A stretch of DNA of 55,012 nucleotides from UBA5232 sp035370405. Lineage in GTDB: Bacteria; Patescibacteriota; Dojkabacteria; SC72. This document shows, piece after piece, positions 42,689 through 52,268 of this stretch. Under the pieces are notes generated by a model. It did no database searches. It was not told the DNA's origin and saw only the letters and a program-made list of their open reading frames with translations. The stretch covers positions 1 to 55,012 of the forward strand of contig DAOOVT010000005.1 in assembly GCA_035370405.1 (NCBI GenBank). Direction: 5' to 3'. Within the stretch, counting starts at the first letter, position 1; each line of letters opens with the position of its first letter. The translations under genes were made by a program, and so were the position numbers.

Positions 42689-44683
42689 TTATTCTTGAGT
42701 TTTTATAAATACACCTGCTTGGTCTGTAATTGTTAGTGTATCACCATAAAGAGTTCCGTTTATATCTTTTACAGCATATTTGAAATTGGAAGAATCAGAA
42801 CTCCATTGAGCTATTTGGCGAACATTATCATATTTAGGGTCACTGAATATTTCATCAGATGTCTTTCCTCCAGTTGATGATGCCACAGAAGTAGATGAGA
42901 ACAAGTTCCAACCAACATAATCATCAAGATTGATTGTTTTTTGTGATACTACAATAGTAGTTGGGATTTTAAGTTCCTCTGTTGCTATAATTAAGTATGA
43001 TTCATTTGGTAAAAGGTCAAAATCTTCACCACTAATTATTCCGTTTTCTTGGACTACTAATTTTTCCCATTTATCATTTTTGAATATTCCAACAGAGGCT
43101 ATTTTGTTTTGTGAATACTCAATTAATCCTTTCGCTGTATTGATTGGGGTTTCGGCAGAGAGAATATAGTATGCTTCTATGAAATTAACACCTTTGGATA
43201 TGACGATATCTTTTGTTTGTGCTTTACAATTTTGTTGTTGTACACCAGATATTGAAACTCCATTTGCAGCTTGACAGTTTGAACTTAACTTGTATTTTAG
43301 ATTTCCATTTAGTGAACAACATACATATTCCGATTCACACTTTTCCTTTGTTGTATTTTCTAAAATCTGAAAATCAGGTTTCTTCATGCATTCTTTTACT
43401 GTAATGTATTCTCTTTTTGTGTTATCTTCGTAAAGACAGCATTCAACTGTATCTTTCTTCTGCCTATCTTTTAAGCATGTTTCTCCTACTGCAACATTTA
43501 GATTTGCTTGTCCTTCGTATTGGCATATGCATCCATCAACATCTTTGCAAGGTCTTGTCCAGTTCCATGCTTGCGTTACATTGTTTATGTCTGCAATATT
43601 ATTGCTATATCGATAGTCTCCAGTTATTAATCGATCAAATAGATCTTCACTGTCATATTGATATCCATCTGAAGGGAACTTTGCATATACATCGCTGTTT
43701 GTATTTTGAGTGTCTGTATTTGTTTGTGTATTTGTTGTTTCTGATGAAGATGATGATGTGCATTTGGCTTCCTCTTCATAGACATTTATCGTATTGGAAG
43801 ATGTTTTCAAACATTCTTTAACACTTATCCACTTAGCTGTTTTTCCATCAGCAGATCTACAGCATCTTATGGAATCTGTGACTTTTTTATCAACTGAGCA
43901 TGATTCTCCCAAGTTTATATTCATCCTATCTGTAGAGTTTTGGTCACCAAATATGCAGACACAACCATCTACATCAGCACAGTGTCTAATTTTTTGACTA
44001 TTGTTAACTACCATTCCATCTCTTACACCATCAGATGTTTTGTAGTCTTCGTGTGCGAATATTTTGTTTATGATTCGGTTTTTGAGTAGAGTTAGAGTGT
44101 TGTCTTTGTGCGCATATGAAGCATATTTCTGGACGGTATATGGCTTTCCTTGAGAATCGAATGCCCAAGTTCCATGGTGTTGTGTATCTAGGATGTATTT
44201 TTCTCCATCTATGTCTAGAAGATAGAGGGACATGGTATCTCCTCTTCCAGTCACTGTGTTTGGAAGTTGTATTTTGTCTCCTATGGGCATTGTCTTGAAT
44301 GTGTATTTGGTATTCCATATGTTGTCCGAAGAAGAAATTTGGAAATCGTATTGTGTGTTTGGTTGAAGTTTTGAGATATTTACAGCATATATTATTGGAT
44401 TATTTGTTCCATCTCCGTAGATTTTTACTTCGTCAGTACGACTGTAGGTAGTGTCTTCACTTGATTTTTTGTAATTTAGAGCATATGTTGATTTAATGTT
44501 AGATTGCCAGTATATGGTAGCATCAATAGTGGATATGTTTGATGTTATAACCTGATATGGTTTTTCCTGTATTAGTTTTAAAAGGCGATTGTTGTTCTGC
44601 ATTGTGGTAGTTGTTGAAACGAGTAATGCGGATGAGATTAAGAGCAGAACGAAGAATTTTCCTAAATGTTTATGCATGTCCAT
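42689..44683 (-). CDS. Secreted FN3 and Cys-rich repeat surface protein (paralogue 1)
   Basis: This 664-aa protein has a signal peptide (FFVLLLISSALLV) and an FN3-type domain (YWQSNIK ... LQPNTQYDFQISS, residues 40-140). Three related Cys-rich modules of the type D-VDGC-x-C ... GE(S/T)C ... CC ... KEC (about 240-470) follow, then a C-terminal domain starting at ISKGVNFIEAYYILSAETPINTAKGLIEYSQ. The same architecture occurs in the 724-aa protein two genes upstream. Probably extracellular, with adhesion or binding as the likely role (inference). Last gene of a minus-strand three-gene operon. Confidence 0.75.
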   Translation of the reverse strand: MDMHKHLGKFFVLLLISSALLVSTTTTMQNNNRLLKLIQEKPYQVITSNISTIDATIYWQSNIKSTYALNYKKSSEDTTYSRTDEVKIYGDGTNNPIIYAVNISKLQPNTQYDFQISSSDNIWNTKYTFKTMPIGDKIQLPNTVTGRGDTMSLYLLDIDGEKYILDTQHHGTWAFDSQGKPYTVQKYASYAHKDNTLTLLKNRIINKIFAHEDYKTSDGVRDGMVVNNSQKIRHCADVDGCVCIFGDQNSTDRMNINLGESCSVDKKVTDSIRCCRSADGKTAKWISVKECLKTSSNTINVYEEEAKCTSSSSSETTNTQTNTDTQNTNSDVYAKFPSDGYQYDSEDLFDRLITGDYRYSNNIADINNVTQAWNWTRPCKDVDGCICQYEGQANLNVAVGETCLKDRQKKDTVECCLYEDNTKREYITVKECMKKPDFQILENTTKEKCESEYVCCSLNGNLKYKLSSNCQAANGVSISGVQQQNCKAQTKDIVISKGVNFIEAYYILSAETPINTAKGLIEYSQNKIASVGIFKNDKWEKLVVQENGIISGEDFDLLPNESYLIIATEELKIPTTIVVSQKTINLDDYVGWNLFSSTSVASSTGGKTSDEIFSDPKYDNVRQIAQWSSDSSNFKYAVKDINGTLYGDTLTITDQAGVFIKTQE

Positions 44684-44725
44684 CTCTTTTTATTTTAGTT
44701 GGCTATATTTTAATATATTTTGATG

Positions 44726-46048
44726 TTATTTTGTAGATGGTCCGAATATGTCAAAGGCTATCTGAGTTGGTTCTGTTTTTTGATTTTTATTGGTAGAGAA
44801 TTCAGGAAGTTTGTAGTGTGTTGGTTTTGGTCTAAATATCTTGGAGAATTCATCCTTATTTGAGATGTAGTGTTCAGTTATATTGGATATTTTGTTGAAA
44901 GCTTCTTGTATTTCCCATTGGTCTGAGAGGTATATGTCGCTGGGGAGTAGTGATAGTTTTTGTCCTGTGATTGGGTTGTATAGTGTAAGGATGATAGATT
45001 GTTGTATGTTGTAAGCATTTGTTTTGTGCTCGAGTGATTGGTTTTGTACATCTTGTATATTTATCTTTTTAACAAATTGATTAGTAAATGCAATGTTTTC
45101 TTTTGCGAGCCTAGGGAATGGTATGTGCTCCTTTTTGTGAATACTACTCCATTGAGATATGCTTGTTATTCCATATTGTGAAATTATTTGATCTATTGTC
45201 ATTTTTACTGCTATTGTCTCTAAGAATAGTTGGAATTTTTGTGATTCTGGCATTTGTTGAGGTGTGTCTGGTAGCCTTTGTGTTCTGTAAATGATTAAGT
45301 TCATGGGTTCAGAAGGATACTTTTGTGGTATACGCAGAGAATGTATTAAAGGAGAGGTTTGAAGTCTGTTTTTTCCGAGGTCTATGTTTAGTGTTGTTTG
45401 TATGTCGTTGATTAGAATATATTTGTCAACATCAGCATTAATTAATGGTTCTTTTTTATTTATATTTTTCATTATGTCGTCATGGTGTTTTTCTATCATT
45501 GGATTGTTGTCCCATATTTGTTGTATTTCTGTCGGTGGAATTATGGTTGTTTTTATTTTTTTAGATGGCTTCGATGGTTTTTGAAAGTTGGTTTTTTCTT
45601 TTTGTGGATATACAGCGTGGTTGTCTTTCCATAATTTCCAGAATTGTTCTATTTTTCCATCTAGAGTAGGTTCTTTTTTAATTGTTTCGTTTTGTGAGAG
45701 TAGGTAGAGGTTGTGTAGTTTAATTGGGTTTTTTGATGGGTAGGTTGCTGCAAAATCATTGTATGTTGGAAGTCTGTCTAGTTGATTTGCTCTTTTGTAT
45801 AGTTGTGAGAAATTTACTAGATTTCTCGTTTGTACATCGAATATTTGTTGGGTTAGTTCTTGTTTTATGTGTTCTTTTGATTCGTCTATTTCTATTTTAG
45901 TTCCATTTTCTTGAGAGTGTATGATAGTAGATAGTTGGGAAAGACTGAGTCTAGCTCCTTGTTTTTCTTGTTCGGGGTTATTTTCCTCAGCTTCTACTCT
46001 TTGCTGGTTGATTAGTTCTTCGCCTTCGTAGTAATTTTCTTCTTCCAT
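44726..46048 (-). CDS. Hypothetical 440-aa soluble protein in the surface operon
   Basis: There is no signal peptide or membrane segment. The sequence is hydrophilic and rich in Gln, Asn, Lys and Pro, with RLPTYNDFAATYPSK and KHHDDIMKNINKKEPLI as characteristic phrases. It lies 4 nt after the 724-aa protein gene and 42 nt before the 664-aa one, so it is cotranscribed with two secreted proteins although it looks cytoplasmic. A role in their folding, export or assembly is possible. No family recognised. Confidence 0.7.
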   Translation of the reverse strand: MEEENYYEGEELINQQRVEAEENNPEQEKQGARLSLSQLSTIIHSQENGTKIEIDESKEHIKQELTQQIFDVQTRNLVNFSQLYKRANQLDRLPTYNDFAATYPSKNPIKLHNLYLLSQNETIKKEPTLDGKIEQFWKLWKDNHAVYPQKEKTNFQKPSKPSKKIKTTIIPPTEIQQIWDNNPMIEKHHDDIMKNINKKEPLINADVDKYILINDIQTTLNIDLGKNRLQTSPLIHSLRIPQKYPSEPMNLIIYRTQRLPDTPQQMPESQKFQLFLETIAVKMTIDQIISQYGITSISQWSSIHKKEHIPFPRLAKENIAFTNQFVKKINIQDVQNQSLEHKTNAYNIQQSIILTLYNPITGQKLSLLPSDIYLSDQWEIQEAFNKISNITEHYISNKDEFSKIFRPKPTHYKLPEFSTNKNQKTEPTQIAFDIFGPSTK

Positions 46049-46052
46049 AGTT

Positions 46053-48227
46053 TTATTTTACTATTCTGATGAATAATGGATCTTGTGAAGAGATAGTTAT
46101 TTCTTCTCCATATATTTGGTTGTTTGAGTCTTTTATCGTGTAGAGGAATTTACCAGAGTCTTTTTTCCATTGTGCTATTTGTTGTAGTGATGCTTCTGCG
46201 TTGTTTTGTAGTATTTGAGCTGATGTGGTATTGCTGTTTGTAAGTATTGAGGCAGGAATTAGATTCCATCCAATCATGTCAGATAGTTTCGCAGTATTTT
46301 GTACATTTGTTCCTTGAGCTGTAACGGAGTAAGGAGAGGATGCTATAACTAGGTATATTTGTCCAGGTTCTAGATTGAAATCTTTTCCATTTATGGTTCC
46401 ATTTTCATATTTAACGATGTCTTCCCATGTGCTGTTTGCAAATCTTCCTACGGCAATTACTTGGTAGTTGGAGTATTGAATGAGGCCTTTGGCTGTGTTA
46501 ATAGGAACTTCGTTTGGATTTTGTATGTTGGCTGCTGTTACAAAGTTAATTCCTTCTTCAAATGTGTATGTGATTGTTCCTGTGTTGCATTGTGATTCTG
46601 GAATGTCTGTTTTTATTTGTCCTGTGCATTCGTATGGCATTTTCATGGAGAGGGTTGAATCTTTTTGGCAGCATACAGGGATTGTTTTTATTGATTTTTT
46701 GTCTGGTGTGCATGTGTATCCTTGGTCTATATTCATACGGTATCCCGCATTTTGTCCACTCATGTCGTAGAGGCATTGGCATCCATCGGCATCTAAGCAA
46801 TATCTGTTTTTGTTTGACACAATCATTTCGTCTCTACTTCCATCTTTTGTTCCTTGTTGTGTTGTTTGTGTTGGAGTTTGTGTGTTTGTATTGGTGTTAG
46901 TATTGGTGTTAGTCTGTGTATTGCTATTATTGGTATTTGTATTTGTGCTTGTATTCGTTCCATTAGAATTTGACTGACTTCCAGGTTGATTTTGATTTTT
47001 TGATACAGATGAATCACAGTTGTTGTATTGTGAGTTTGTTACAGCAGATGAGTAGTCACATAGGTTTGTAATGGAAGCAATCTTAAATGGCCATGTGAGT
47101 TGTTTACTGCCATTTGTAAACCATGCGTATACTGTTTTTATGGCATCTACATATTTTTTGCCTTCGACGAGTGATTCTTCTGTGGAGCACTTTCCAAGTT
47201 TGTATTTTGCTCCCCACTGAGATAGTGGATCTCCTTCATATGTGCATGATTTTATGTATGATTCTTTTGCAACATATTTTAGGAAGTGTTCTATTTGTGC
47301 AGTAAAGTCTTCTGGAGGAGCTGTAGAACTTCCATGTATGCCAAAGTCTTCTATTTGTTGGTCGGGGAATCCTGCGTAATTACTTCCTCCAGATTCGTGT
47401 GCCCATATTGCCATTGTAAAGGCAGGGTCTATTCCAGCTTCTACTGATTTGCAGTAAACATCTTCGTAGCATTGACTTGCATATGAGCCTCCAGGGCATG
47501 ATTGTTTGAATCTAGATAGTATATCAACTGTTTGGAGTTTGTTTGGTGGATAGTTACTTGCATCCATAATGATGCCTGTTTTACAATTTGCCCCAGATTC
47601 TGCGTATACAGGACCTTTTAGAAGTGTTTTTAGTCTTGCTGTGAGTTGTTCTTGGAAGGTGTAGTCTGCATAATCTTGTATGTTGTATTGTTGTCCATTT
47701 GAATCAAAAGCGAATGTTCCATGGTATTGTGTGTCGAGCATGAGAGTTGCATTTTCAATATTTACGAGTATTAGTCTCTGAGGAGATGATTTGCCAGTTA
47801 CTATGTCTGGAATGTGTATTTCATCGCTTATTTGTTTTGTTGTGAATGTGTATCCTGCCCATGTGTTGTCTTTTGTTTTTATTCTGAAGGTGTATTTTGT
47901 ATTTGGAGAGAGGTTTTTCAATTCAACTTTGTAGACATTTCGGGAGGAAAGATTGTCTTGATATATGTTAGAATCAGAAGATTCTTTGAATGGTAAGGTA
48001 CTAGTTTCTTGTTTGTAAGAGAGGGTATATATGTGATCTTTATTTGCTTTCCAATATATTTGTGTAGTTGTTGGTGTGGTATTGGCAACTACTATTTGAA
48101 TAGGTTGTTGTTTTTGTATGTTTCTTTGTTGTACAACATTTTTTATGAGTAGAAACATTGGTGTTATTATGACCAATGTAAACAGGAAAGGTAGTATGGC
48201 CTTTTTGAATTTGTCGGCGTATTTCAT
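46053..48227 (-). CDS. Secreted FN3 / lysozyme-like / Cys-rich surface protein (paralogue 2)
   Basis: In this 724-aa protein a signal anchor (AILPFLFTLVIITPMFLLI) is followed by an FN3-type domain (IYWKANKD ... LSPNTKYTFRIKT), then a lysozyme-like domain with EAGIDPAFTMAIWAHESGGSNY (catalytic E in HES), and an Asn/Thr-rich linker of short TNTN repeats (about 425-458). One Cys-rich module (LDADGCQCLYD ... CC) and a C-terminal domain (EGINFVTAANI ... NTAKGLIQYSN) similar to the 664-aa paralogue follow. It probably cuts or binds cell wall outside, perhaps that of a partner cell. Confidence 0.75.
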   Translation of the reverse strand: MKYADKFKKAILPFLFTLVIITPMFLLIKNVVQQRNIQKQQPIQIVVANTTPTTTQIYWKANKDHIYTLSYKQETSTLPFKESSDSNIYQDNLSSRNVYKVELKNLSPNTKYTFRIKTKDNTWAGYTFTTKQISDEIHIPDIVTGKSSPQRLILVNIENATLMLDTQYHGTFAFDSNGQQYNIQDYADYTFQEQLTARLKTLLKGPVYAESGANCKTGIIMDASNYPPNKLQTVDILSRFKQSCPGGSYASQCYEDVYCKSVEAGIDPAFTMAIWAHESGGSNYAGFPDQQIEDFGIHGSSTAPPEDFTAQIEHFLKYVAKESYIKSCTYEGDPLSQWGAKYKLGKCSTEESLVEGKKYVDAIKTVYAWFTNGSKQLTWPFKIASITNLCDYSSAVTNSQYNNCDSSVSKNQNQPGSQSNSNGTNTSTNTNTNNSNTQTNTNTNTNTNTQTPTQTTQQGTKDGSRDEMIVSNKNRYCLDADGCQCLYDMSGQNAGYRMNIDQGYTCTPDKKSIKTIPVCCQKDSTLSMKMPYECTGQIKTDIPESQCNTGTITYTFEEGINFVTAANIQNPNEVPINTAKGLIQYSNYQVIAVGRFANSTWEDIVKYENGTINGKDFNLEPGQIYLVIASSPYSVTAQGTNVQNTAKLSDMIGWNLIPASILTNSNTTSAQILQNNAEASLQQIAQWKKDSGKFLYTIKDSNNQIYGEEITISSQDPLFIRIVK
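46862..46975 (-). repeat. Low-complexity coding tract (Thr/Asn linker)
   Basis: Short imperfect units of GTGTTTGTATTGGT type encode the TNTNTN-like linker. Tandem units are imperfect and in frame, so copy number may vary without frame loss. Confidence 0.6.
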
Positions 48228-48340
48228 TGTTATTATGATACCAAAAATGTTCTCTTTTGTGTATATTTGTCTGTGTCAGTATCTTGTAGTAAAATCTTGT
48301 CATTAGTTCCTGCTCATTTTAAAAATCCATAGGAGGAGAG

Positions 48341-48610
48341 ATGATAGAGAATAGAGTAGCTGTGAGAGCCTTAGATATTTTTTTCCCAGATTACGATAGG
48401 TATGCTATCCCGTTTCGTCAGAAGTTTAGTTCTGTTATTGGGAAAGAGATATCCGCAATTGATGTAGTTGACATGTTCTTCGAGAACGAGTCTAGTGAGA
48501 GTTTGCATCTTTGTGCAATATTCCCGAAATTTATACTTGCCTTAGGGTACAATTCTGAAGATGCTAGTAAAGCATTGAAGTACTTCAACAAGGTTATGCT
48601 TGAAATATAG
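48341..48610 (+). CDS. Hypothetical 89-aa protein
   Basis: AGGAGGAGAG lies right before the ATG, so initiation is clear. The protein is short and helical (MIENRVAVRALDIFFPDYDRYAIPFRQKF), soluble, with two half-conserved Cys/His, no known motif. It is followed by a 10-bp inverted repeat and the small HAD gene on the same strand. Function unknown. Confidence 0.6.
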   Translation: MIENRVAVRALDIFFPDYDRYAIPFRQKFSSVIGKEISAIDVVDMFFENESSESLHLCAIFPKFILALGYNSEDASKALKYFNKVMLEI

Positions 48611-48635
48611 CGGATTAAGTCCAGCAGGAGCTGAA

Positions 48636-48696
48636 ATTGGCATCTTTAATGGTATGTTTTTTCTGAGAGGAGAGACTACATTTTAGAGATGCCAAT
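48636..48696 (+). promoter_or_regulatory. Inverted repeat overlapping the HAD gene's 5' region
   Basis: ATTGGCATCT (48636-48645) pairs with AGATGCCAAT (48687-48696) across a 41-nt loop that holds GAGAGGAGAG. The right arm covers the ATG at 48689, so the structure could mask initiation; it may instead be a terminator for the previous gene, but it lacks a T-run. Confidence 0.4.
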
Positions 48697-48715
48697 TCTA
48701 TGTTATTATTTTCCT

Positions 48716-49144
48716 ATGTATGAATGCATATATTTTGATCTAGATGATACATTAGTTAGAGATAACCCAGATACTGGGGAATCAGAGTTACTCAAAAGTG
48801 GGCTAGATGTCTATGAGAAGATGAGTAAAGAGTATCCTTCTGTTCCCAAAATATTATTTACGAATAGGAGAAAGGAAGAGATTAAATATCCAAAGAACTA
48901 TAGCTTTAACGAAGTTATTGGGAGGGAAGATATGGAGGAGTATATAATAAAGAATATTAACAAGGTTAGATTTTCTACATTGTTGTCATTAAGAAATCTG
49001 TATTTATTTATTCGTGGATATGTTCTCTTCAAGAACAAGAGTACACCAAAGTTACTATATGTTTTTCTTAAACATCTGAATAATGGTGAGAGAATATTGG
49101 TTTTTGACGATGATAGAAGAGTTTCTGGGATGTTTTCGAAATAA
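48716..49144 (+). CDS. Small HAD-superfamily phosphatase-like protein
   Basis: This 142-aa protein runs from ATG 48716 (MYECIYFDLDDTLVRDN, motif I with D8 and D10), preferred over 48689 because the latter adds a stray hydrophobic leader and lies in the inverted repeat. KILFTNRRKEE supplies motif II (Thr), a lysine follows in the helical middle, and LVFDDDRRVSG gives the acidic motif IV. A cap domain is absent. The substrate is unknown. Confidence 0.75.
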   Translation: MYECIYFDLDDTLVRDNPDTGESELLKSGLDVYEKMSKEYPSVPKILFTNRRKEEIKYPKNYSFNEVIGREDMEEYIIKNINKVRFSTLLSLRNLYLFIRGYVLFKNKSTPKLLYVFLKHLNNGERILVFDDDRRVSGMFSK

Positions 49145-49677
49145 AACTCCTCATACTGAGTATTGTGCGAACTGAAATAATAACATTGTTGTTGCAAGGT
49201 ATTGATAATAAAGAATTACAGTCATTGGTTAGAAACATACTTATTAAAGAGTCTTAACAGAGCCTTACTTTTTTCAGTTAAAGATCCCTTTATATTAGAT
49301 AGTATATGGGAATATAACTGTACAGTACCCTACTGCACGGCCACACTTCAAAGATAGGGAGTATATCACCTCGTCCTTCTATGAAGTATGGCTATTACCT
49401 TATAACTAGTATTAAAGCTTATTCTAAGAGTTGCATCGTGTTCTAGTGAGTAAGGGTGATATCCCTTAGTTACCTCCCAGAAGAGATGAGTCTTAGACAT
49501 GCAGTCTCCAAAAGTTTTGTCATCCTATTAGGAATTAAAATTTATGTGACTGCCATGCAGTAAAGATATTATATATCAAAGTAAAAAGTAAAAATAGAAT
49601 TTTAAGCTCAAGGTGTTTAACTGTTCTTGTGTTATAGAGTATAATAACACAATACTTACACCTAGGAATGTAAAGAT
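49145..49677 (+). other. Long gene-free stretch with possible structured RNA
   Basis: No ORF of weight is present. Pairing segments include GTAAGGGTGATATCCCTTAG (49447-49466, about a 6-bp stem), CCCTTTATATTAGATAGTAT with ATGGG, and CTTCAAAGATAG with TTCTATGAAG. The middle (about 49315-49420) is richer in G+C than its flanks. This could be a noncoding RNA or the remains of a gene at the island edge. I can name no family. A TATAAT-like box (49641-49646) lies 31 nt before hsdR. Confidence 0.35.
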
Positions 49678-52266
49678 ATGGCAAAAGAAGCTCAAGCAAG
49701 AATTAAAATTAATGAACTATTAACTGCTTCAGGCTGGAGGTTGCTTGATGATCCAATAAAAGGGAAAGCTAATGTATCTTTAGAAAGTAAGGTAAAGATA
49801 CAAAATAATCCAGGAGATAACTTTGAAAATGTAGAAACTAGAAACGGTTTTGTAGATTACCTTCTCTATGATGCAAACAATTTCCCAATATGTGTATTGG
49901 AAGCTAAATCAGAAGACAAGAACCCATTGGATGGGAAGGAACAAGCAAGAGATTATGCTAACTCATTAGGTTCTAATGTAAGATATATAATACTTTCTAA
50001 TGGGAACTTACACTTCCTTTGGGATATGAAGTTAGGGAATCCAACTTCTATATCTCATTTTCCAACATTAGAGTCTTTAGTATCTTCAAAAGATTTTGTT
50101 CCTGATAAAAACAGGCTGGTTAATACTCAAGTTGGAAGTGATTACATAGTCTTAACTCAAGATCCTGATTACAATATGGATCCTAGATGGAAGACAGAAG
50201 ATGGTAGAAAAGAAATGATTGAAAGGGAGGGATTAAAATTTCTAAGACCATACCAGTTAAATGCCATTGTTTCTGTTCAAAAAGCTGTTGCAGAAGACAA
50301 GAATAGATTCTTAATGGAGATGGCAACTGGTACAGGAAAAACCCTATTATCTGCAGCAATTATTAAACTCTTCCTCAAGACTAAAAATGCAAGGAGAGTG
50401 CTATTTCTTGTAGATAGGATTGAATTAGAAAATCAAGCAAAGAAAAACTTTGATACATATCTTAAACCTGACTTCACAACAGTTGTTTATAAAGAATCTA
50501 GAGATGATTGGAGAAAAGCTGAAATAGTTGTCACAACAATACAGAGTATTTCATCAAATAATAAATATCTTAAACTATTCTCTCCAAATGATTTTGATTT
50601 AATAATATCTGATGAAGCTCATAGATCTATCTCTGGAAATAGCAGGGTAATATTTGAGTACTTTATAGGGTATAAGCTTGGATTGACTGCAACTCCTAAG
50701 GATTATCTTAAAAAGGTTAATCAAGAAGATTTAGCAGAGCAGGATCCAAGAGAGTTGGAGAGAAGAATCCTTTTGTCTACATATAAAACATTTGGATGTG
50801 AAAGTGGAGAACCAACTTTTAGATACAGCCTTGTAGATGGTGTAAAAGATGGATATTTAGTTAATCCTAGGACTATAGATTGTAGAACGGAAATTACTAC
50901 CCAGTTACTTTCTGAAGAAGGTTTTGTAATGATACAAGATCCTGATTCTGAGGAGGGAGAATATATTAGTACTGATGAACAGGGAAACCAGGTTGTGTAT
51001 AAAGCTAGGGACTTTGAAAAGAAATTCTTTAGTGAAGAGACTAATAGAAAATTTGTTGAAGCCTTTATGCAGAATGCTCAAAAAGACCCTATATCTGGGG
51101 AGATAGGAAAATCAATAATCTTTTGTGTAAGTCAAAAACATGCTTCAAAGATTACTAATCTTCTTAATGAATATGCTATGCAAATGTATCCAGGGAAGTA
51201 TGAATCAGATTTTGCTTTACAGATAACTTCAAATGTTCAAAATGCACAGCTATACTCAATACAATTTGCTAATAATAACTTAAGAGGTACTACAAAATTT
51301 CTTGATGGCTACAAATCAAGTAAGACTAGAGTATGTGTAACTGTTGGGATGATGACAACAGGATATGATTGCCAGGACTTATTAAATATTGCTCTTCTTA
51401 GACCAATATTTTCTCCTACAGATTTTGTTCAGATAAAGGGTAGGGGAACAAGAAAGTTTAGGTTTGTATATTCACAGAGAGATGGTACAGTTGTTAATGA
51501 AATTGTAAAAGAAAAAGAATATTTTAAGCTCTTTGATTTCTTTGCTAACTGTGAATACTTTGAGGAAGAGTATCCATATGATGAAATACTGCCATTACCA
51601 AAGCAGAGAGAAGGTACTACAGTTGTAATTACTGATGTGGATGGTCCATGGAATCCTCCTGTGGGGAAAGATTCTGAAGGTATCTATACAGGTACTGATG
51701 TAATAACAGCATTTAATGAAATTGAAATTGATGAGAATGGTATGAGAATTGATAGGGAACTTTACTCTAATAAGTTTGAAGAGAAGCTTAAGGAAGTGTA
51801 TACAGAGATACCAGAGTTTAAAGAAGCTGTAGATACTAATGATTATGAAAAAGCTCAGTATGTTGTTACTTCACAACTCTTTGATAAGCCAGAGGAGTAT
51901 TATAATATGGATAGATTAAGAAAGAGTTATAAGAGTGATAGAAGAATATTTTTAGCAGATATTTTAGAGAAAGTATTTAAAGGGAAACCATTTAAAACAA
52001 AGAATGATTTAGCTGAAGAAGATTTTCAAAACTATCTTGTTGTAAACAATGTTTCAGCTGAAGATTTTTATGATGTAAAAGAGTTCTTTAAACTCTATGT
52101 TGCGGATGAGACTTTTAGAAGAGATATAAATGCTAATGAAGTAACTAGATATGCAGATGATCCAATTCTTTTTAATGTGATAAATAGGCTTGGAAGAGAG
52201 AACATACAAGCAGTTACAGAATATGTAAAAGATAATGTACAGATAAATAAATATTACAGTAACTAA
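49678..52266 (+). CDS. hsdR: Type I restriction enzyme R subunit (nuclease-translocase)
   Basis: This 862-aa protein has an N-terminal nuclease domain with D60 in NGFVDYLLYD and E75-x-K77 in CVLEAKSED. A superfamily 2 helicase core follows: FLMEMATGTGKTLL (Walker A, about 215-228), VLFLVDRIEL, SDEAHRS (DEAH box), LGLTATP and QIKGRGTRKF (motif VI). It is of EcoEI/HsdR type, somewhat shorter than the 1000-aa prototypes. Translocates DNA and cuts unmethylated targets with HsdM/HsdS. It is 2 nt ahead of the hsdMS fusion gene, so this is an operon. Confidence 0.93.
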   Translation: MAKEAQARIKINELLTASGWRLLDDPIKGKANVSLESKVKIQNNPGDNFENVETRNGFVDYLLYDANNFPICVLEAKSEDKNPLDGKEQARDYANSLGSNVRYIILSNGNLHFLWDMKLGNPTSISHFPTLESLVSSKDFVPDKNRLVNTQVGSDYIVLTQDPDYNMDPRWKTEDGRKEMIEREGLKFLRPYQLNAIVSVQKAVAEDKNRFLMEMATGTGKTLLSAAIIKLFLKTKNARRVLFLVDRIELENQAKKNFDTYLKPDFTTVVYKESRDDWRKAEIVVTTIQSISSNNKYLKLFSPNDFDLIISDEAHRSISGNSRVIFEYFIGYKLGLTATPKDYLKKVNQEDLAEQDPRELERRILLSTYKTFGCESGEPTFRYSLVDGVKDGYLVNPRTIDCRTEITTQLLSEEGFVMIQDPDSEEGEYISTDEQGNQVVYKARDFEKKFFSEETNRKFVEAFMQNAQKDPISGEIGKSIIFCVSQKHASKITNLLNEYAMQMYPGKYESDFALQITSNVQNAQLYSIQFANNNLRGTTKFLDGYKSSKTRVCVTVGMMTTGYDCQDLLNIALLRPIFSPTDFVQIKGRGTRKFRFVYSQRDGTVVNEIVKEKEYFKLFDFFANCEYFEEEYPYDEILPLPKQREGTTVVITDVDGPWNPPVGKDSEGIYTGTDVITAFNEIEIDENGMRIDRELYSNKFEEKLKEVYTEIPEFKEAVDTNDYEKAQYVVTSQLFDKPEEYYNMDRLRKSYKSDRRIFLADILEKVFKGKPFKTKNDLAEEDFQNYLVVNNVSAEDFYDVKEFFKLYVADETFRRDINANEVTRYADDPILFNVINRLGRENIQAVTEYVKDNVQINKYYSN

Positions 52267-52268
52267 TT

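Noticed and set aside
43417..43821. Plus-strand 134-aa ORF opposite the 664-aa protein
   Set aside because: Its Leu/Cys/His-rich composition is that expected from the antisense of a Cys- and Asn/Thr-rich coding region.
46862..46975. Tandem repeat as a noncoding satellite or CRISPR
   Set aside because: It encodes the Thr/Asn linker of the 724-aa protein in frame and the units are short and irregular.
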